Source: a virus. From it: DNA of 24,284 nucleotides. The translations under genes were made by a program, and so were the position numbers. The stretch's first letter is position 1. Every line of letters begins with the position of its first letter. The notes beneath the pieces were generated by a model, which did no database searches, was not told the origin of the DNA, and was given only the letters and a program-made list of their open reading frames with translations. The DNA is taken from the IMG/VR virus record IMGVR_UViG_3300032516_000196, positions 1-24,284 of that record; one strand, written 5' to 3'. Positions 15,062 through 23,359 of the stretch are shown here, one piece after another.

Positions 15062-15493
15062 TTACGCTGATTTCTTCACTGGAGAATCGGCAAAAGCTAA
15101 ACTTGCCCATCGACCGGCACTTTCTTCACCAAATACTTGTTCTGGGTTTCCACTAAATTGTTCTTGTTGCGTCATGGCATGAACAGGAGCTCCGCCATCA
15201 CCACTAACCATCATAGTAGTTGCCGCTGTATCAGCAAAAATTGATTCCATTAACTTATTTCCACCAGCTTCACGCCTAATGGCTTCTTTTAATTGGTTTG
15301 GTGGTTGTTTTACTGGTGTGTCTAACGCGGGATCAAATCCTTGACGTGATCCCATTCTTGTTCTTTGTTCTGAAAATCCAGATATTTTTTGTGTTTGTGG
15401 TGCCAAAAATTTATTTGCACCAATTCCTTCTGATAGGATTTCAATCAAACACTGTTTAACAATTGTTTTTAATTCATCACGAGAAGTTTTCAT
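15062..15493 (-). CDS. Head-region protein with N-terminal LSEG helix, 143 aa
   Basis: A 143-residue protein beginning MKTSRDELKTIVKQCLIEIL followed by SEG, an amphipathic helix ending in an LxE protease-like site at residues 20-22. The rest is Gln/Gly/Ala-rich and probably partly disordered (PQTQKISGFSEQRTRMG, QQEQFSGNPEQVFGEESAG). AGGT precedes ATG 15493. It is one of five proteins here with such an N-terminus, which suggests targeting to the prohead interior. The upstream 90-base gap has no gene and no clear terminator. Confidence 0.65.
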   Translation of the reverse strand: MKTSRDELKTIVKQCLIEILSEGIGANKFLAPQTQKISGFSEQRTRMGSRQGFDPALDTPVKQPPNQLKEAIRREAGGNKLMESIFADTAATTMMVSGDGGAPVHAMTQQEQFSGNPEQVFGEESAGRWASLAFADSPVKKSA

Positions 15494-15583
15494 ATCACAC
15501 CTATTGTTATACCTGTTTTATCTGCACTAAATTTTTGAGGGTCAAATCTCGGGCCAAGTGACCAATTCTATCTATCATTAACA

Positions 15584-15994
15584 TTACCCGATGCCAAGCC
15601 ATCCTGCATCACCATTTGGTAATGTTCCAGACAATACAGGCATGTCTCTTGAATTTATATTTGTTAATCCGGCACATATCGAAAATGGAGCATTGGTTGA
15701 ATCGCCAGCAACGTAAACTTCTTTAACACGAAGTTCTAACGTAATTTGTTGACCACCATCAAGAAGATAATAAAAACCATTTGACATTCCATTTCGAGTG
15801 AAACCGATCCTTAATTTTTTTGTAACAGCATCTCCATTTGCAAAAGTAACAAAACGAGTAACTTTTGGAAAATCTAAACGCATTGGATTAACACCTGAAA
15901 TGTTTGGAGCAACGCTAGCCGTAACCCATGGCAGCGCCGAAGATTGAAATTCTGCAGCATAACCTATGCCACCTTTTGGATTGTCAAGCGTCAT
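15584..15994 (-). CDS. Beta-rich virion protein, candidate capsid decoration
   Basis: A 136-residue protein with alternating strands and Gly turns (GGIGYAAEFQSSALPWVTAS, RLDFPKVTRFVTFAN, GQQITLELRVKEVYV) ending GTLPNGDAGWLGIG. It has no signal peptide, membrane span or catalytic motif. The ribosome site AAAGGAAATA is nearly the same as that of the major capsid gene, hinting at strong translation. It lies immediately after the prohead protease. An outer capsid or decoration role is inferred from fold character, expression signal and location; an appendage protein is an alternative. Confidence 0.6.
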   Translation of the reverse strand: MTLDNPKGGIGYAAEFQSSALPWVTASVAPNISGVNPMRLDFPKVTRFVTFANGDAVTKKLRIGFTRNGMSNGFYYLLDGGQQITLELRVKEVYVAGDSTNAPFSICAGLTNINSRDMPVLSGTLPNGDAGWLGIG

Positions 15995-16026
15995 CTTTAT
16001 ATTTCCTTTGTATTAATTACCACAAC

Positions 16027-16638
16027 TCAATCACGATAAGACAAGACGTCATTTAGGATCCTGTCAATTCGATCTGTTTTATTAAAAAATCCTCGTAGTT
16101 CCTCTGGATTTATAGCTTTTCCTTCTGGTATCATGAAGGCTCCACTTGTAGACGGTTCACTTACAAAGTCCCAACAGATTAACTGAAAATCATCTTGTAC
16201 AACATGATAATCACCTTGTTTACGTGTTGAACCAACACCTCTTGAAGAGATACCAAGTTTAACGCCAGACTCAACTAAACCTTTAAGAATTGCTCCAGAG
16301 GGTGTCTTGTCTAAAACTTCAACTGTACCATACACTACGCCATTTTCAAGATATGCTTCACGTACAACATGAGAAACGTTCTTTAGATTAACAACTGAAC
16401 TTTCTGGATGATCAAGTTCTCCCATTGCTCTATTTTCAATGATAAACTTTTGATAATTTCTCACTTCACGCTCAAGGACTGTCATGGGATAAATTCTACC
16501 ATTTTGGTTAAGAGCATCAGCTTTTTGTAAAATTCCCTTCATTAGAATTTTACCTTCGTTTTTTTCTATCGATTCCTTGATCGTATCTGAAGTGTATTCA
16601 AATACCTCGTACGAGTTCAATAACTTAAGATCGTTCAT
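16027..16638 (-). CDS. Prohead maturation protease, T4 gp21 type
   Basis: This 203-residue serine protease should cut scaffold, core and capsid proteins during head maturation. Residues 44-51 give NQNGRIYP, the usual N-terminal signature of the family. GELDHPES (73-80) carries the catalytic His (H77) and LGISSRGVGS (128-137) the catalytic Ser (S131 or S132). The strand-rich core (NVSHVVREAYLENGVVYGTV) and the LICWDFVSEPS motif near 153-163 also fit. Length and residues look complete. The ATG directly abuts the stop of the upstream gene. The T4 enzyme cuts after Glu in (L/I)xE sites, which matters for several neighbours. Confidence 0.92.
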   Translation of the reverse strand: MNDLKLLNSYEVFEYTSDTIKESIEKNEGKILMKGILQKADALNQNGRIYPMTVLEREVRNYQKFIIENRAMGELDHPESSVVNLKNVSHVVREAYLENGVVYGTVEVLDKTPSGAILKGLVESGVKLGISSRGVGSTRKQGDYHVVQDDFQLICWDFVSEPSTSGAFMIPEGKAINPEELRGFFNKTDRIDRILNDVLSYRD

Positions 16639-17496
16639 TTATCCCTCTTCCTGTCCAAGCTCAGAAGCTAACTTTGTATACAACATGAATCTTGTCACTG
16701 TATCATCATCAACATTTTCAAATTTTTCATTCAAAAGTTTATTACGAGCTTCAACAAGTTTTTTGTTAATGTATTCATTTTCTTTATTCGATTGACCAAA
16801 TTCATCAATTGATATTAAAAGTTTCTGTTTTACTTCAAACAATTTTAACTTTATAGAACTTTCGTCATTGTTTGCAGCTGAAAATGCATATGCTCTAATC
16901 AACGACTTTTGCTCATCATTAAGTACACCAGAGTACTTCTCATTGAGTTTTTTCATCATGACTTTCATCAATAAACGACTTGTTCCTGGTGACTCTTCAG
17001 TTAAAATCGGAGAACCAGGTATTTCTTTTTCAGTCATTAACCACGTCATGACACTATCTTCATACTGAGCAACTCGAGCAATATCACGATCATTTGATCT
17101 CCAATCGTTAATCAATGATTGAATTGTTGCTAGTGTGCGATATCGATTCACTTGTTGATCATAAAAATTCTCATCATTGATAAGATGATTAACATCTTTA
17201 ATCAAAAATGATTTTTGTCTATCAAGTTTTTCAACATCATGTGATCTAGCAGCAGCTCTGGCTTCGCTTAAAATGTTTGCAGCAACTGATTCTGAACTAA
17301 CGGTCGTCTTAATCAATGAATTGATCAATCGAAACTCTTTATAAAGTTCAGTTCCTTGTTTAAAATGTTTTCTTAGAATTTTTAAAGCTTGTGCTGATTT
17401 TTTCTTGTCACCATCAACCAGTGAACGAGAAATTACACTAACAAGAAATTCGTATAACAATCCAACATTTCTTTTTTTATTATGTGACTTTGACAT
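16639..17496 (-). CDS. Conserved-looking head-region helical protein, 285 aa
   Basis: A 285-residue, almost fully helical protein: MSKSHNKKRNVGLLYEFLVS, then LVDGDKKKSAQALKILRKHF, and Lys/Glu-rich helices through to the end. A 'KRNVGLLYEFL' opening followed by helices is familiar to me from T4-like phage head clusters, but I know no proven role. ANILSEARAA (about 74-83) contains an LSE/A site that the neighbouring protease could cut. It lies between portal and protease, where T4 has the core genes 67 and 68, and abuts the protease start. A core or portal-linked scaffold part is a fair inference. Confidence 0.75.
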   Translation of the reverse strand: MSKSHNKKRNVGLLYEFLVSVISRSLVDGDKKKSAQALKILRKHFKQGTELYKEFRLINSLIKTTVSSESVAANILSEARAAARSHDVEKLDRQKSFLIKDVNHLINDENFYDQQVNRYRTLATIQSLINDWRSNDRDIARVAQYEDSVMTWLMTEKEIPGSPILTEESPGTSRLLMKVMMKKLNEKYSGVLNDEQKSLIRAYAFSAANNDESSIKLKLFEVKQKLLISIDEFGQSNKENEYINKKLVEARNKLLNEKFENVDDDTVTRFMLYTKLASELGQEEG

Positions 17497-17538
17497 GTAA
17501 TTTCTATCCTAACGAACCATTATTTGGTATCGTCTCTT

Positions 17539-20500
17539 TCAATCTTCCTCAACACTATTATCGCTTCCCTCAATGATAAGTACTTCATCTTCATCAGGAA
17601 GATCTTCATTGTTAACGTTTAATTCAATAGAGTCATCACTTTCTGTTAAAACACCAGATGAAAAACCTTGAGAGGTTGTTTTCATATCATTCTTAAATGA
17701 TGCCTGCATGTGTTTAAGCGAAGACCAAACATCAGGTGATAATCCTGAAAATGGAGACTTAACACGAGACGTAGATTCACCAAATGGATTTGAAACAACT
17801 GACTTAATAAAATCAGAATCAGTTGGATCTTTCATTGAACGACTATCAACACCAGTCATCTTAACAAAATCAGGCATATGTGTTTTTGAAGCTCCGTGTG
17901 TTCTATGACGAGAGTTATTATATAAAGCTCGTTTTAATTGAGGTTGAACTTTCACGGGTTTTTCAGAATCATTCATTGACGACATTTTAAGACTAAATTC
18001 TTCATCATCTTCATTATCATCAATAGATGTCAATAATTCTTTATTGTATTTTTCTTCTTCAGGTTCTTCACCTGCATTTTCTTCAGGAGGTATTTCACCA
18101 CCTGGTTCCTCATTTCCAGCGGCTTCCTCTTCCCCTCCGCCGCCTCCAAATAAATCATCTCCACCTCCACCAATATCATCTCCACCTTCGTCGCCGGTTG
18201 TACCAGCAGCCGCTGCTTCAATCTTAGCGTTCTGAACCTTTTCCTTCATTCTTTGTGCGTTGATCTTTTCAATCTCTTCTATGCTAAGACCCCAGATCTC
18301 TTGTTGAACAAATTCAGCACTTCCCATTCCTTCTGGCAAAGAGCCTCCAATTTCAAACTTTGCACGCCATAATTCAAGTTTTTGTTGTTGTGCAACAGTA
18401 GAAGGATTAGAAAGTCTTAATGTAAAATTTTGAAGATCTTCATTGTCAAATCCGTGAGCATACAAATGAATAATTGCAAGCTTGTTTAATTCAGCAATAA
18501 TTGTTTTTTGAATGACAGCAATTGTTCGTGAAAATCGAATATCTTCCTGCGCAAGAGTCGCCTTTGAAGATAACATTTCATCGTATCCAAGATATGCTCT
18601 TGGAATCTTTAATGCAGCAAACAACTTCTTTTGAATATACGCAACGTCCTCGACGGCTGCTGTGTTATTTCCACCTGCGAGAGTTTCAATACGCGTGCCG
18701 GAATCATTTCCTCTGACAGGAATAAAGTAGTCTTCGTCAACGCTAAGTGGGTTATAACGCAAGTCAACTCTTCCAGTGGTACTATCTACAACCTGGTTTG
18801 TTCTGAGATTTTTTCTTTGTTCTTCTATGTACATAGGTACATTTTCTGGTGGTACGTTTGCAACATCAACATAAAAAACTCTACGTTCAGGTGCTCTTAC
18901 AACACGATAAACTAACATCGCGTCTTCGATCAAAATCAATTGTCTCCAGATTCGTCTAGCAGGTTCAATGATGGAAGAACCATATGGCAAGAACATGTCA
19001 TTGCCAAGAAGTCTAAAATGTGTTACTTCCCAATTTTCAAGTGTACGATTTCCTAGTGTTACCCACCGATAACGAACAGCAAAAGGATCATCACGATCAT
19101 AATTTTCTTCACGCTCTATTTCATTAACAGGTATTGGAAATGAATTCACAACACCATATGTTGGTGAAACGTCATTATAAAGAAAGAAATCACCGTACTT
19201 ACACAGATTTCTTGCCCAGGATCTAAGATTAAATTCTACGTTCAATACGTTACAAAAAAGATCTTCTAAGTTTTCTTTGATCTTTTCATTTTCAGAATAA
19301 ACATGAAGAATTCGCCCTTTTTCATCTTGCGCACATGTTTCATCTGCATATATGTCTAACGCTGCCGCAAGCTCAGGTGTGTTGTGTGAGATAACACTGT
19401 CAGTTGCAAAGTTCTTATAACCATCAACGGTGAGATCGTAGAGGGGCAACACTCCAACGTACTCGACTGAAACGACCTTGCAATTAGCGTAAGATGTCTG
19501 GAACTCTGTATAGCGCTCATGGCCTTGCTGCGCGAGCCGAGAGATGATTGTATTCTTGTTGACGCCCAGCGTATCTGCGAGTCGAGGTAGCGTAAGACCA
19601 GGGGTGTAAGCATCGCAAATCTGTTTGAACGTTAGGTCGTTGCCATTGCTTCCCTTAGGGCGCCCGCCTGAACGAAATGTCGCCGGCTCCCAACCTAATT
19701 CAGTTCGTAACTGAATCCAACTTTTCACTAATTTTCTATCTAGGAATTTGTTGAAAACATTTACAGTACAACCCAATTTAATGCACAATGATTGCTTTGT
19801 ATCTGGCTCTTCGATCAAGGCTAAGATTTTTTCTATTGATAAATCACTAGTACGAAGAGATCTCTTATTTTCTAATAGTTCAGCACCTTGACGATACGCT
19901 TGTACAAAGCTATCATAGTTTGCAAATCCATGATCTGCGAGCCTAGAATAGATAACGTTACGATCAACATCAAGTGTTCGACATATTGAAATCAAATCAA
20001 AATCAAAACACTCACTAATCTCTAAAATACGACCAAATGTCACGTCGCGTCGAGCGGTCGGGGCATTATCTCGCATCCACGTTGCATGGTTCTTCTTGAA
20101 CTGCTCGATCCATTCATGATTCTCAGGTGCCCACTTCATGCCATTATTGATCGCGGCATGGTACGAATTGTGGTCAGAATTCGTCATGATCCGCAGATTT
20201 TCTGGCCTGTTATCTATTTTATCGAAATTGATGTGATGGACACACTCGTCTTCAGCAAGCTTGCGTCCCGCAATCCATTCAGCGATCAATTGGTGTTCCT
20301 TGGTCCAACCTTTGAACCTATCATCCATCGTGTAGACCCACGAGTAACCCTTTGTGCCTTCTTCAGCATTCGCAAACAGGTCTTTGCGGTAAAAAGGCAT
20401 CATTGCATCTCCAGGCTTCAGATCACCAATTTCTCGATAAGTTCCATCTCGCAACATTAATCGATGATTTGACGTACCGATTAATTCTTTACCATTATCA

Positions 20501-20937
20501 AACGTTACTTTCCACGCATGATCAGTTCTAGTTAAACGAGCTTGTTTTCCAATCGTAGGAACGATTTGTTTCTTTTCATGATCAAAAGAGTACACTATGA
20601 AGGTGTAATTTTGATCTTCTAGGCACCTACTAGCAAGCTCTCCAATCTCTACAAATCCATCAACAGTTGGTATAAGTGTTTGAAATGATACACAATATTC
20701 CATTTCTTGAAAATCTTGATACCTCATCATTCGCTCTGAGAGATTGTATGCATTTGATGTTATCGTCGCATACGTCGGCGACAAGGATTTTTGAAATAGA
20801 AGTGTTCCTGACGACTTTGCTTTATCAGCAATCGCAAGTGTAGTATCTAACCCTCGTATTTTTCTTTTAACAACGGGACCAGAGCGAAATAATGCGCTTA
20901 AACGTCTAAAAAGGCTTTTTGGTTCTTGTTTTGCCAT
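17539..20937 (-). CDS. Portal protein, T4 gp20 type, interrupted by an intein
   Basis: The frame encodes 1132 residues, of which 82-519 are an intein; the spliced portal would have 694 aa. The dodecameric portal is the DNA channel at one head vertex, docking the terminase and starting prohead assembly. Extein residues 1-81 end in MRYQDFQEMEY, and the second part resumes TPELAAALDIYADE, the usual gp20-family join. RAPERRVFYVDV (681-692) and KATLAQEDIRFSRTI (792-806), followed by QKTIIAELNKLAIIHLYAHGF, are strongly gp20-like. From about residue 880 the protein adds a Gly/Glu/Asp-rich low-complexity stretch and an acidic tail not usual in T4 gp20. GAGG lies upstream of ATG 20937. Splicing is needed for a functional portal. 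Confidence 0.93.
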   Translation of the reverse strand: MAKQEPKSLFRRLSALFRSGPVVKRKIRGLDTTLAIADKAKSSGTLLFQKSLSPTYATITSNAYNLSERMMRYQDFQEMEYCVSFQTLIPTVDGFVEIGELASRCLEDQNYTFIVYSFDHEKKQIVPTIGKQARLTRTDHAWKVTFDNGKELIGTSNHRLMLRDGTYREIGDLKPGDAMMPFYRKDLFANAEEGTKGYSWVYTMDDRFKGWTKEHQLIAEWIAGRKLAEDECVHHINFDKIDNRPENLRIMTNSDHNSYHAAINNGMKWAPENHEWIEQFKKNHATWMRDNAPTARRDVTFGRILEISECFDFDLISICRTLDVDRNVIYSRLADHGFANYDSFVQAYRQGAELLENKRSLRTSDLSIEKILALIEEPDTKQSLCIKLGCTVNVFNKFLDRKLVKSWIQLRTELGWEPATFRSGGRPKGSNGNDLTFKQICDAYTPGLTLPRLADTLGVNKNTIISRLAQQGHERYTEFQTSYANCKVVSVEYVGVLPLYDLTVDGYKNFATDSVISHNTPELAAALDIYADETCAQDEKGRILHVYSENEKIKENLEDLFCNVLNVEFNLRSWARNLCKYGDFFLYNDVSPTYGVVNSFPIPVNEIEREENYDRDDPFAVRYRWVTLGNRTLENWEVTHFRLLGNDMFLPYGSSIIEPARRIWRQLILIEDAMLVYRVVRAPERRVFYVDVANVPPENVPMYIEEQRKNLRTNQVVDSTTGRVDLRYNPLSVDEDYFIPVRGNDSGTRIETLAGGNNTAAVEDVAYIQKKLFAALKIPRAYLGYDEMLSSKATLAQEDIRFSRTIAVIQKTIIAELNKLAIIHLYAHGFDNEDLQNFTLRLSNPSTVAQQQKLELWRAKFEIGGSLPEGMGSAEFVQQEIWGLSIEEIEKINAQRMKEKVQNAKIEAAAAGTTGDEGGDDIGGGGDDLFGGGGGEEEAAGNEEPGGEIPPEENAGEEPEEEKYNKELLTSIDDNEDDEEFSLKMSSMNDSEKPVKVQPQLKRALYNNSRHRTHGASKTHMPDFVKMTGVDSRSMKDPTDSDFIKSVVSNPFGESTSRVKSPFSGLSPDVWSSLKHMQASFKNDMKTTSQGFSSGVLTESDDSIELNVNNEDLPDEDEVLIIEGSDNSVEED
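19381..20694 (-). mobile_element. HNH-homing intein inside the portal gene, 438 aa
   Basis: Intein residue 1 is Cys (portal residue 82), starting CVSFQTLIPTVDGFVEIGEL (block A). Block B is GTSNHRLML, with the TxxH motif at T74-H77. The C-terminal blocks are VEYVGVLPLYDLTVDGYKNF and VISHN, with His437-Asn438, and Thr is the first residue of the second extein, so all splicing residues of a class 1 intein are there. An HNH nuclease sits at 150-180 (ECVHHINFDKIDNRPENL, then SDHNSYH). Residues about 217-400 hold three helix-turn-helix-like repeats (for example LDVDRNVIYSRLADHGF and LGVNKNTIISRLAQQGH), probably for target DNA recognition. Both splicing and homing parts look intact. Confidence 0.93.
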
Positions 20938-21022
20938 TTTGTGCCCCTCTATTCAAGTTGAGGCTATCACGATAATATGTTATCTGTGCAGTTCGTATAG
21001 CACAAATAAGATAAAATGTTCA

Positions 21023-21316
21023 TCACTGGTGCTTGATAGCCTTAAGTGATACCTTTTTTGGTTCTGCTTTTTGCTTAGCAACGTATGAACCCGGAGAGCT
21101 CACCATATCTTCTAATGTTTTTTCAAGTTGATTTATATGAGGTGTTACAGCATTAATTGCTGAATGAGGTGCTGTTTCTTTAAACGCTTCTACTGCAGCG
21201 AGTAATTTGCTAGCACCATTAACGACATCTCTAATACCAGCATGATCAACTGCTTCGCTAAGATCATAAATCTCTTCTTTGATTATTTTACGTAAATCAT
21301 TAATATTGATCGTCAT
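21023..21316 (-). CDS. Small helical protein with N-terminal LSEA helix, 97 aa
   Basis: A 97-residue protein beginning MTININDLRKIIKEEIYDLS then EA, an amphipathic helix ending in an LxE site. The rest is helical (ASKLLAAVEAFKETAPHSAI, HINQLEKTLEDMV) with a basic tail (KQKAEPKKVSLKAIKHQ). GAGG precedes ATG 21316. It lies between terminase and portal, where T4 has sheath and tube genes. Function unknown; the N-terminus suggests a core or head-targeted protein. The 85 bases that follow have no gene; they contain AT-rich strings but no promoter I can defend. Confidence 0.7.
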   Translation of the reverse strand: MTININDLRKIIKEEIYDLSEAVDHAGIRDVVNGASKLLAAVEAFKETAPHSAINAVTPHINQLEKTLEDMVSSPGSYVAKQKAEPKKVSLKAIKHQ

Positions 21317-21346
21317 GAATATCCTCTATACATGTTAAGTATACAA

Positions 21347-22969
21347 TCATTTGTATAACCACGTAAAGTCACTAAGATCTGCATTTCTTACTTGTGATGC
21401 ATGACGTGGTCTATGAGCGGTATGTGGGTTGAATCCTTTGATTTGTGGATTAACAAGTGGTTTAATTACGTTAATGTCATTTGGCATCTGTGAAGAATCA
21501 CGACGAGAAACTGTAGTAGCTTTTAAAATTGCATATGACATTGCAACAGCTTGATCATTCAATCCAGCATTGCCTTCTACAAGCCAACATCCAATTGCTA
21601 AGCTCATAATCAAGTCATCATAACTATCTTTTGATGCTTGTGGTTTATTTCCTTGCCATATGAATGCTTGTAATTGATCATACAATCTTTGAGAATAACT
21701 TTTAAGTTGTTTATTTCTTATGAGTTCTTCTAATTTTGTTAATATTTGAACTCGCGTTTTTTGATTTGTTGGAAATCCAGGATTTTCTGTTTGATCAATT
21801 GGAATGTATGCGAATGGATCACCTTTATGACCATGATAATACAATTGTTTATATCCAATGGTGTCACGTAATTTTGTACAAACAAAATATCCAAATGTGT
21901 TATTTTCCGGAATGATTAGTGAATTGTTATACTTTTTCCCCCAGTCGGCCAACATATCGGCCAATTTTTCTGGTGGAACTTTACCCATATATTCCGCGGC
22001 GACTTCACTATCTTTCGTGTCAATGATATGAAATGTAGAAAAATCTCTTGCATCGCCACGGGCAACGTCAGCTGAAATAACATATGAACGTCCAGGAATT
22101 GGATGTGACCAAATCCAAACATTGTTATCGTGACCTGATTTCTCAATTGGACTAACAATCTGAACTCTTAGATTTTCAAGATCTTCTGGTTGTAGGAAGG
22201 TATCACCAGACGTTAAAAAGTCACACAAATATTCTTGTGCAATTTCACGTTTTGAAAAGCCTTTTGTTTCATTCACAAACCATGCCTGATCATGTTCAGG
22301 ATGAACTGTCCAAGGTAATCTTATTGCATTAAATTCATTAACACCAGCTTCAGCCTCTGTCCATAAGCGATAATATTGTCCACCAATTCCTTTTGGAGAT
22401 GACAATATTATCGCACGACCACCTGTACTTACGGTGGGATATAAACCAGTCCAAATTTCATCAAAATCTCTAATATGTGCAGCTTCGTCAATAATCAACA
22501 AAGATAATGCTTCTGAACGACCAGCATCATCAGAAGTTGGAACTGCTTTAATTTGTGAACCGTTACTGAATCCAATCTGTTGTTTAGATGGCTCAAATCT
22601 TGGTAATAACAACCATTTTGGTAAGCTTTGCAAAATCACAGCCACTTTTTTAATAAAATTTTGTGCTGTTGCTAATTTAGTAGCGATAACAAGAATATTT
22701 TTGTCCTTTTGAAAGATTGCTACCCATGTTGCATATGCAGCACTAATTGTTGATATCCCAAGTTGTCTAGATTTTAAAATGATATTAAATCGATGATCAA
22801 CAAATGATTGTACGCAATCATCTTGAAAATCATACGTTTCAAATAAAATTGTTCCACGCGTGGGGTGTTGAATCTTTGCGTAATTTTTTATGAAATAAGC
22901 AGGATCTTTACCGCACTTAATGATCTCTTTTACTTGTTCTTCTCGAGAAAATGTATTACTCGAAGCCAT
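21347..22969 (-). CDS. Terminase large subunit, T4 gp17 type
   Basis: The 540-residue packaging motor ATPase and headful nuclease. The ATPase half has Walker A KSRQLGIST (66-74), Walker B LLIIDEA (157-163, catalytic E162) and coupling motif ILSSPKG (188-194). The RNase H-like nuclease half has SADVARGDARDFS (D301), LIIPENNTFG (E355) and SYDDLIMSLA (D451/D452), the three acidic positions expected. Length is a little under T4 gp17 (610). AGGA lies six bases before ATG 22969. It follows the 128-aa gene by three bases. It moves DNA through the portal encoded just downstream. No intein or intron interrupts it. Confidence 0.95.
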   Translation of the reverse strand: MASSNTFSREEQVKEIIKCGKDPAYFIKNYAKIQHPTRGTILFETYDFQDDCVQSFVDHRFNIILKSRQLGISTISAAYATWVAIFQKDKNILVIATKLATAQNFIKKVAVILQSLPKWLLLPRFEPSKQQIGFSNGSQIKAVPTSDDAGRSEALSLLIIDEAAHIRDFDEIWTGLYPTVSTGGRAIILSSPKGIGGQYYRLWTEAEAGVNEFNAIRLPWTVHPEHDQAWFVNETKGFSKREIAQEYLCDFLTSGDTFLQPEDLENLRVQIVSPIEKSGHDNNVWIWSHPIPGRSYVISADVARGDARDFSTFHIIDTKDSEVAAEYMGKVPPEKLADMLADWGKKYNNSLIIPENNTFGYFVCTKLRDTIGYKQLYYHGHKGDPFAYIPIDQTENPGFPTNQKTRVQILTKLEELIRNKQLKSYSQRLYDQLQAFIWQGNKPQASKDSYDDLIMSLAIGCWLVEGNAGLNDQAVAMSYAILKATTVSRRDSSQMPNDINVIKPLVNPQIKGFNPHTAHRPRHASQVRNADLSDFTWLYK

Positions 22970-22972
22970 GAA

Positions 22973-23359
22973 TTATCCTAATTCAAATATGGCTTTACGA
23001 CGATAATAAGCTGTTCTTTTAGCGTTATGAATGTTTAGATTAATGATTTCTAATGAATCAACATGACCTTCTTTTGAAGATTTTGCACTTAACGTTGAAC
23101 CTGTTAACTCTTTATATGTTGATTTTACACGCTTGATTACTTCATTAACAATTGACTCTGACTCAGAGGCATATGCACGTTTCATCTCAATCATTTGACG
23201 TTCTGTTCCAAAATTAACAACTGCTGCGTAAGATACCAGCAATCTATCAGGACCCATTAACGACATCTTTACAGAATATGACGCTGTTTTTGGCGTGCTT
23301 GATCGGCCCCATGTTGTGTCAATAGCCTGGCCCAAAGCTGCATAATTAATTTTTGTCAT
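22973..23359 (-). CDS. Hypothetical protein upstream of terminase, 128 aa
   Basis: A 128-residue protein, MTKINYAALGQAIDTTWGRS, with a strand-rich first half (YSVKMSLMGPDRLLVSYAAV) and a helical second half (SIVNEVIKRVKSTYKELTG), ending NAKRTAYYRRKAIFELG. The ATG lies within the end of the endonuclease-like gene (14-base overlap, other frame), and three bases separate its stop from the terminase. Position would suit a small terminase subunit, but I see no helix-turn-helix or typical coiled-coil domain, so I do not assign that. A neck or head-completion protein is another possibility. Confidence 0.7.
   Translation of the reverse strand: MTKINYAALGQAIDTTWGRSSTPKTASYSVKMSLMGPDRLLVSYAAVVNFGTERQMIEMKRAYASESESIVNEVIKRVKSTYKELTGSTLSAKSSKEGHVDSLEIINLNIHNAKRTAYYRRKAIFELG

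Noticed and set aside
19356-19613. 85-codon minus-strand frame inside the intein
   Set aside because: A shadow in another frame of the intein C-terminal part and portal junction.
20938-21022. Possible sigma70-like promoter before the portal (TTGTGC and TAACAT 17 bases apart)
   Set aside because: Matches are too weak in AT-rich DNA to report as a site.
22973-23359. Small terminase subunit assignment for the 128-aa protein
   Set aside because: Position fits, but no DNA-binding helix-turn-helix or central coiled coil typical of that subunit is visible.
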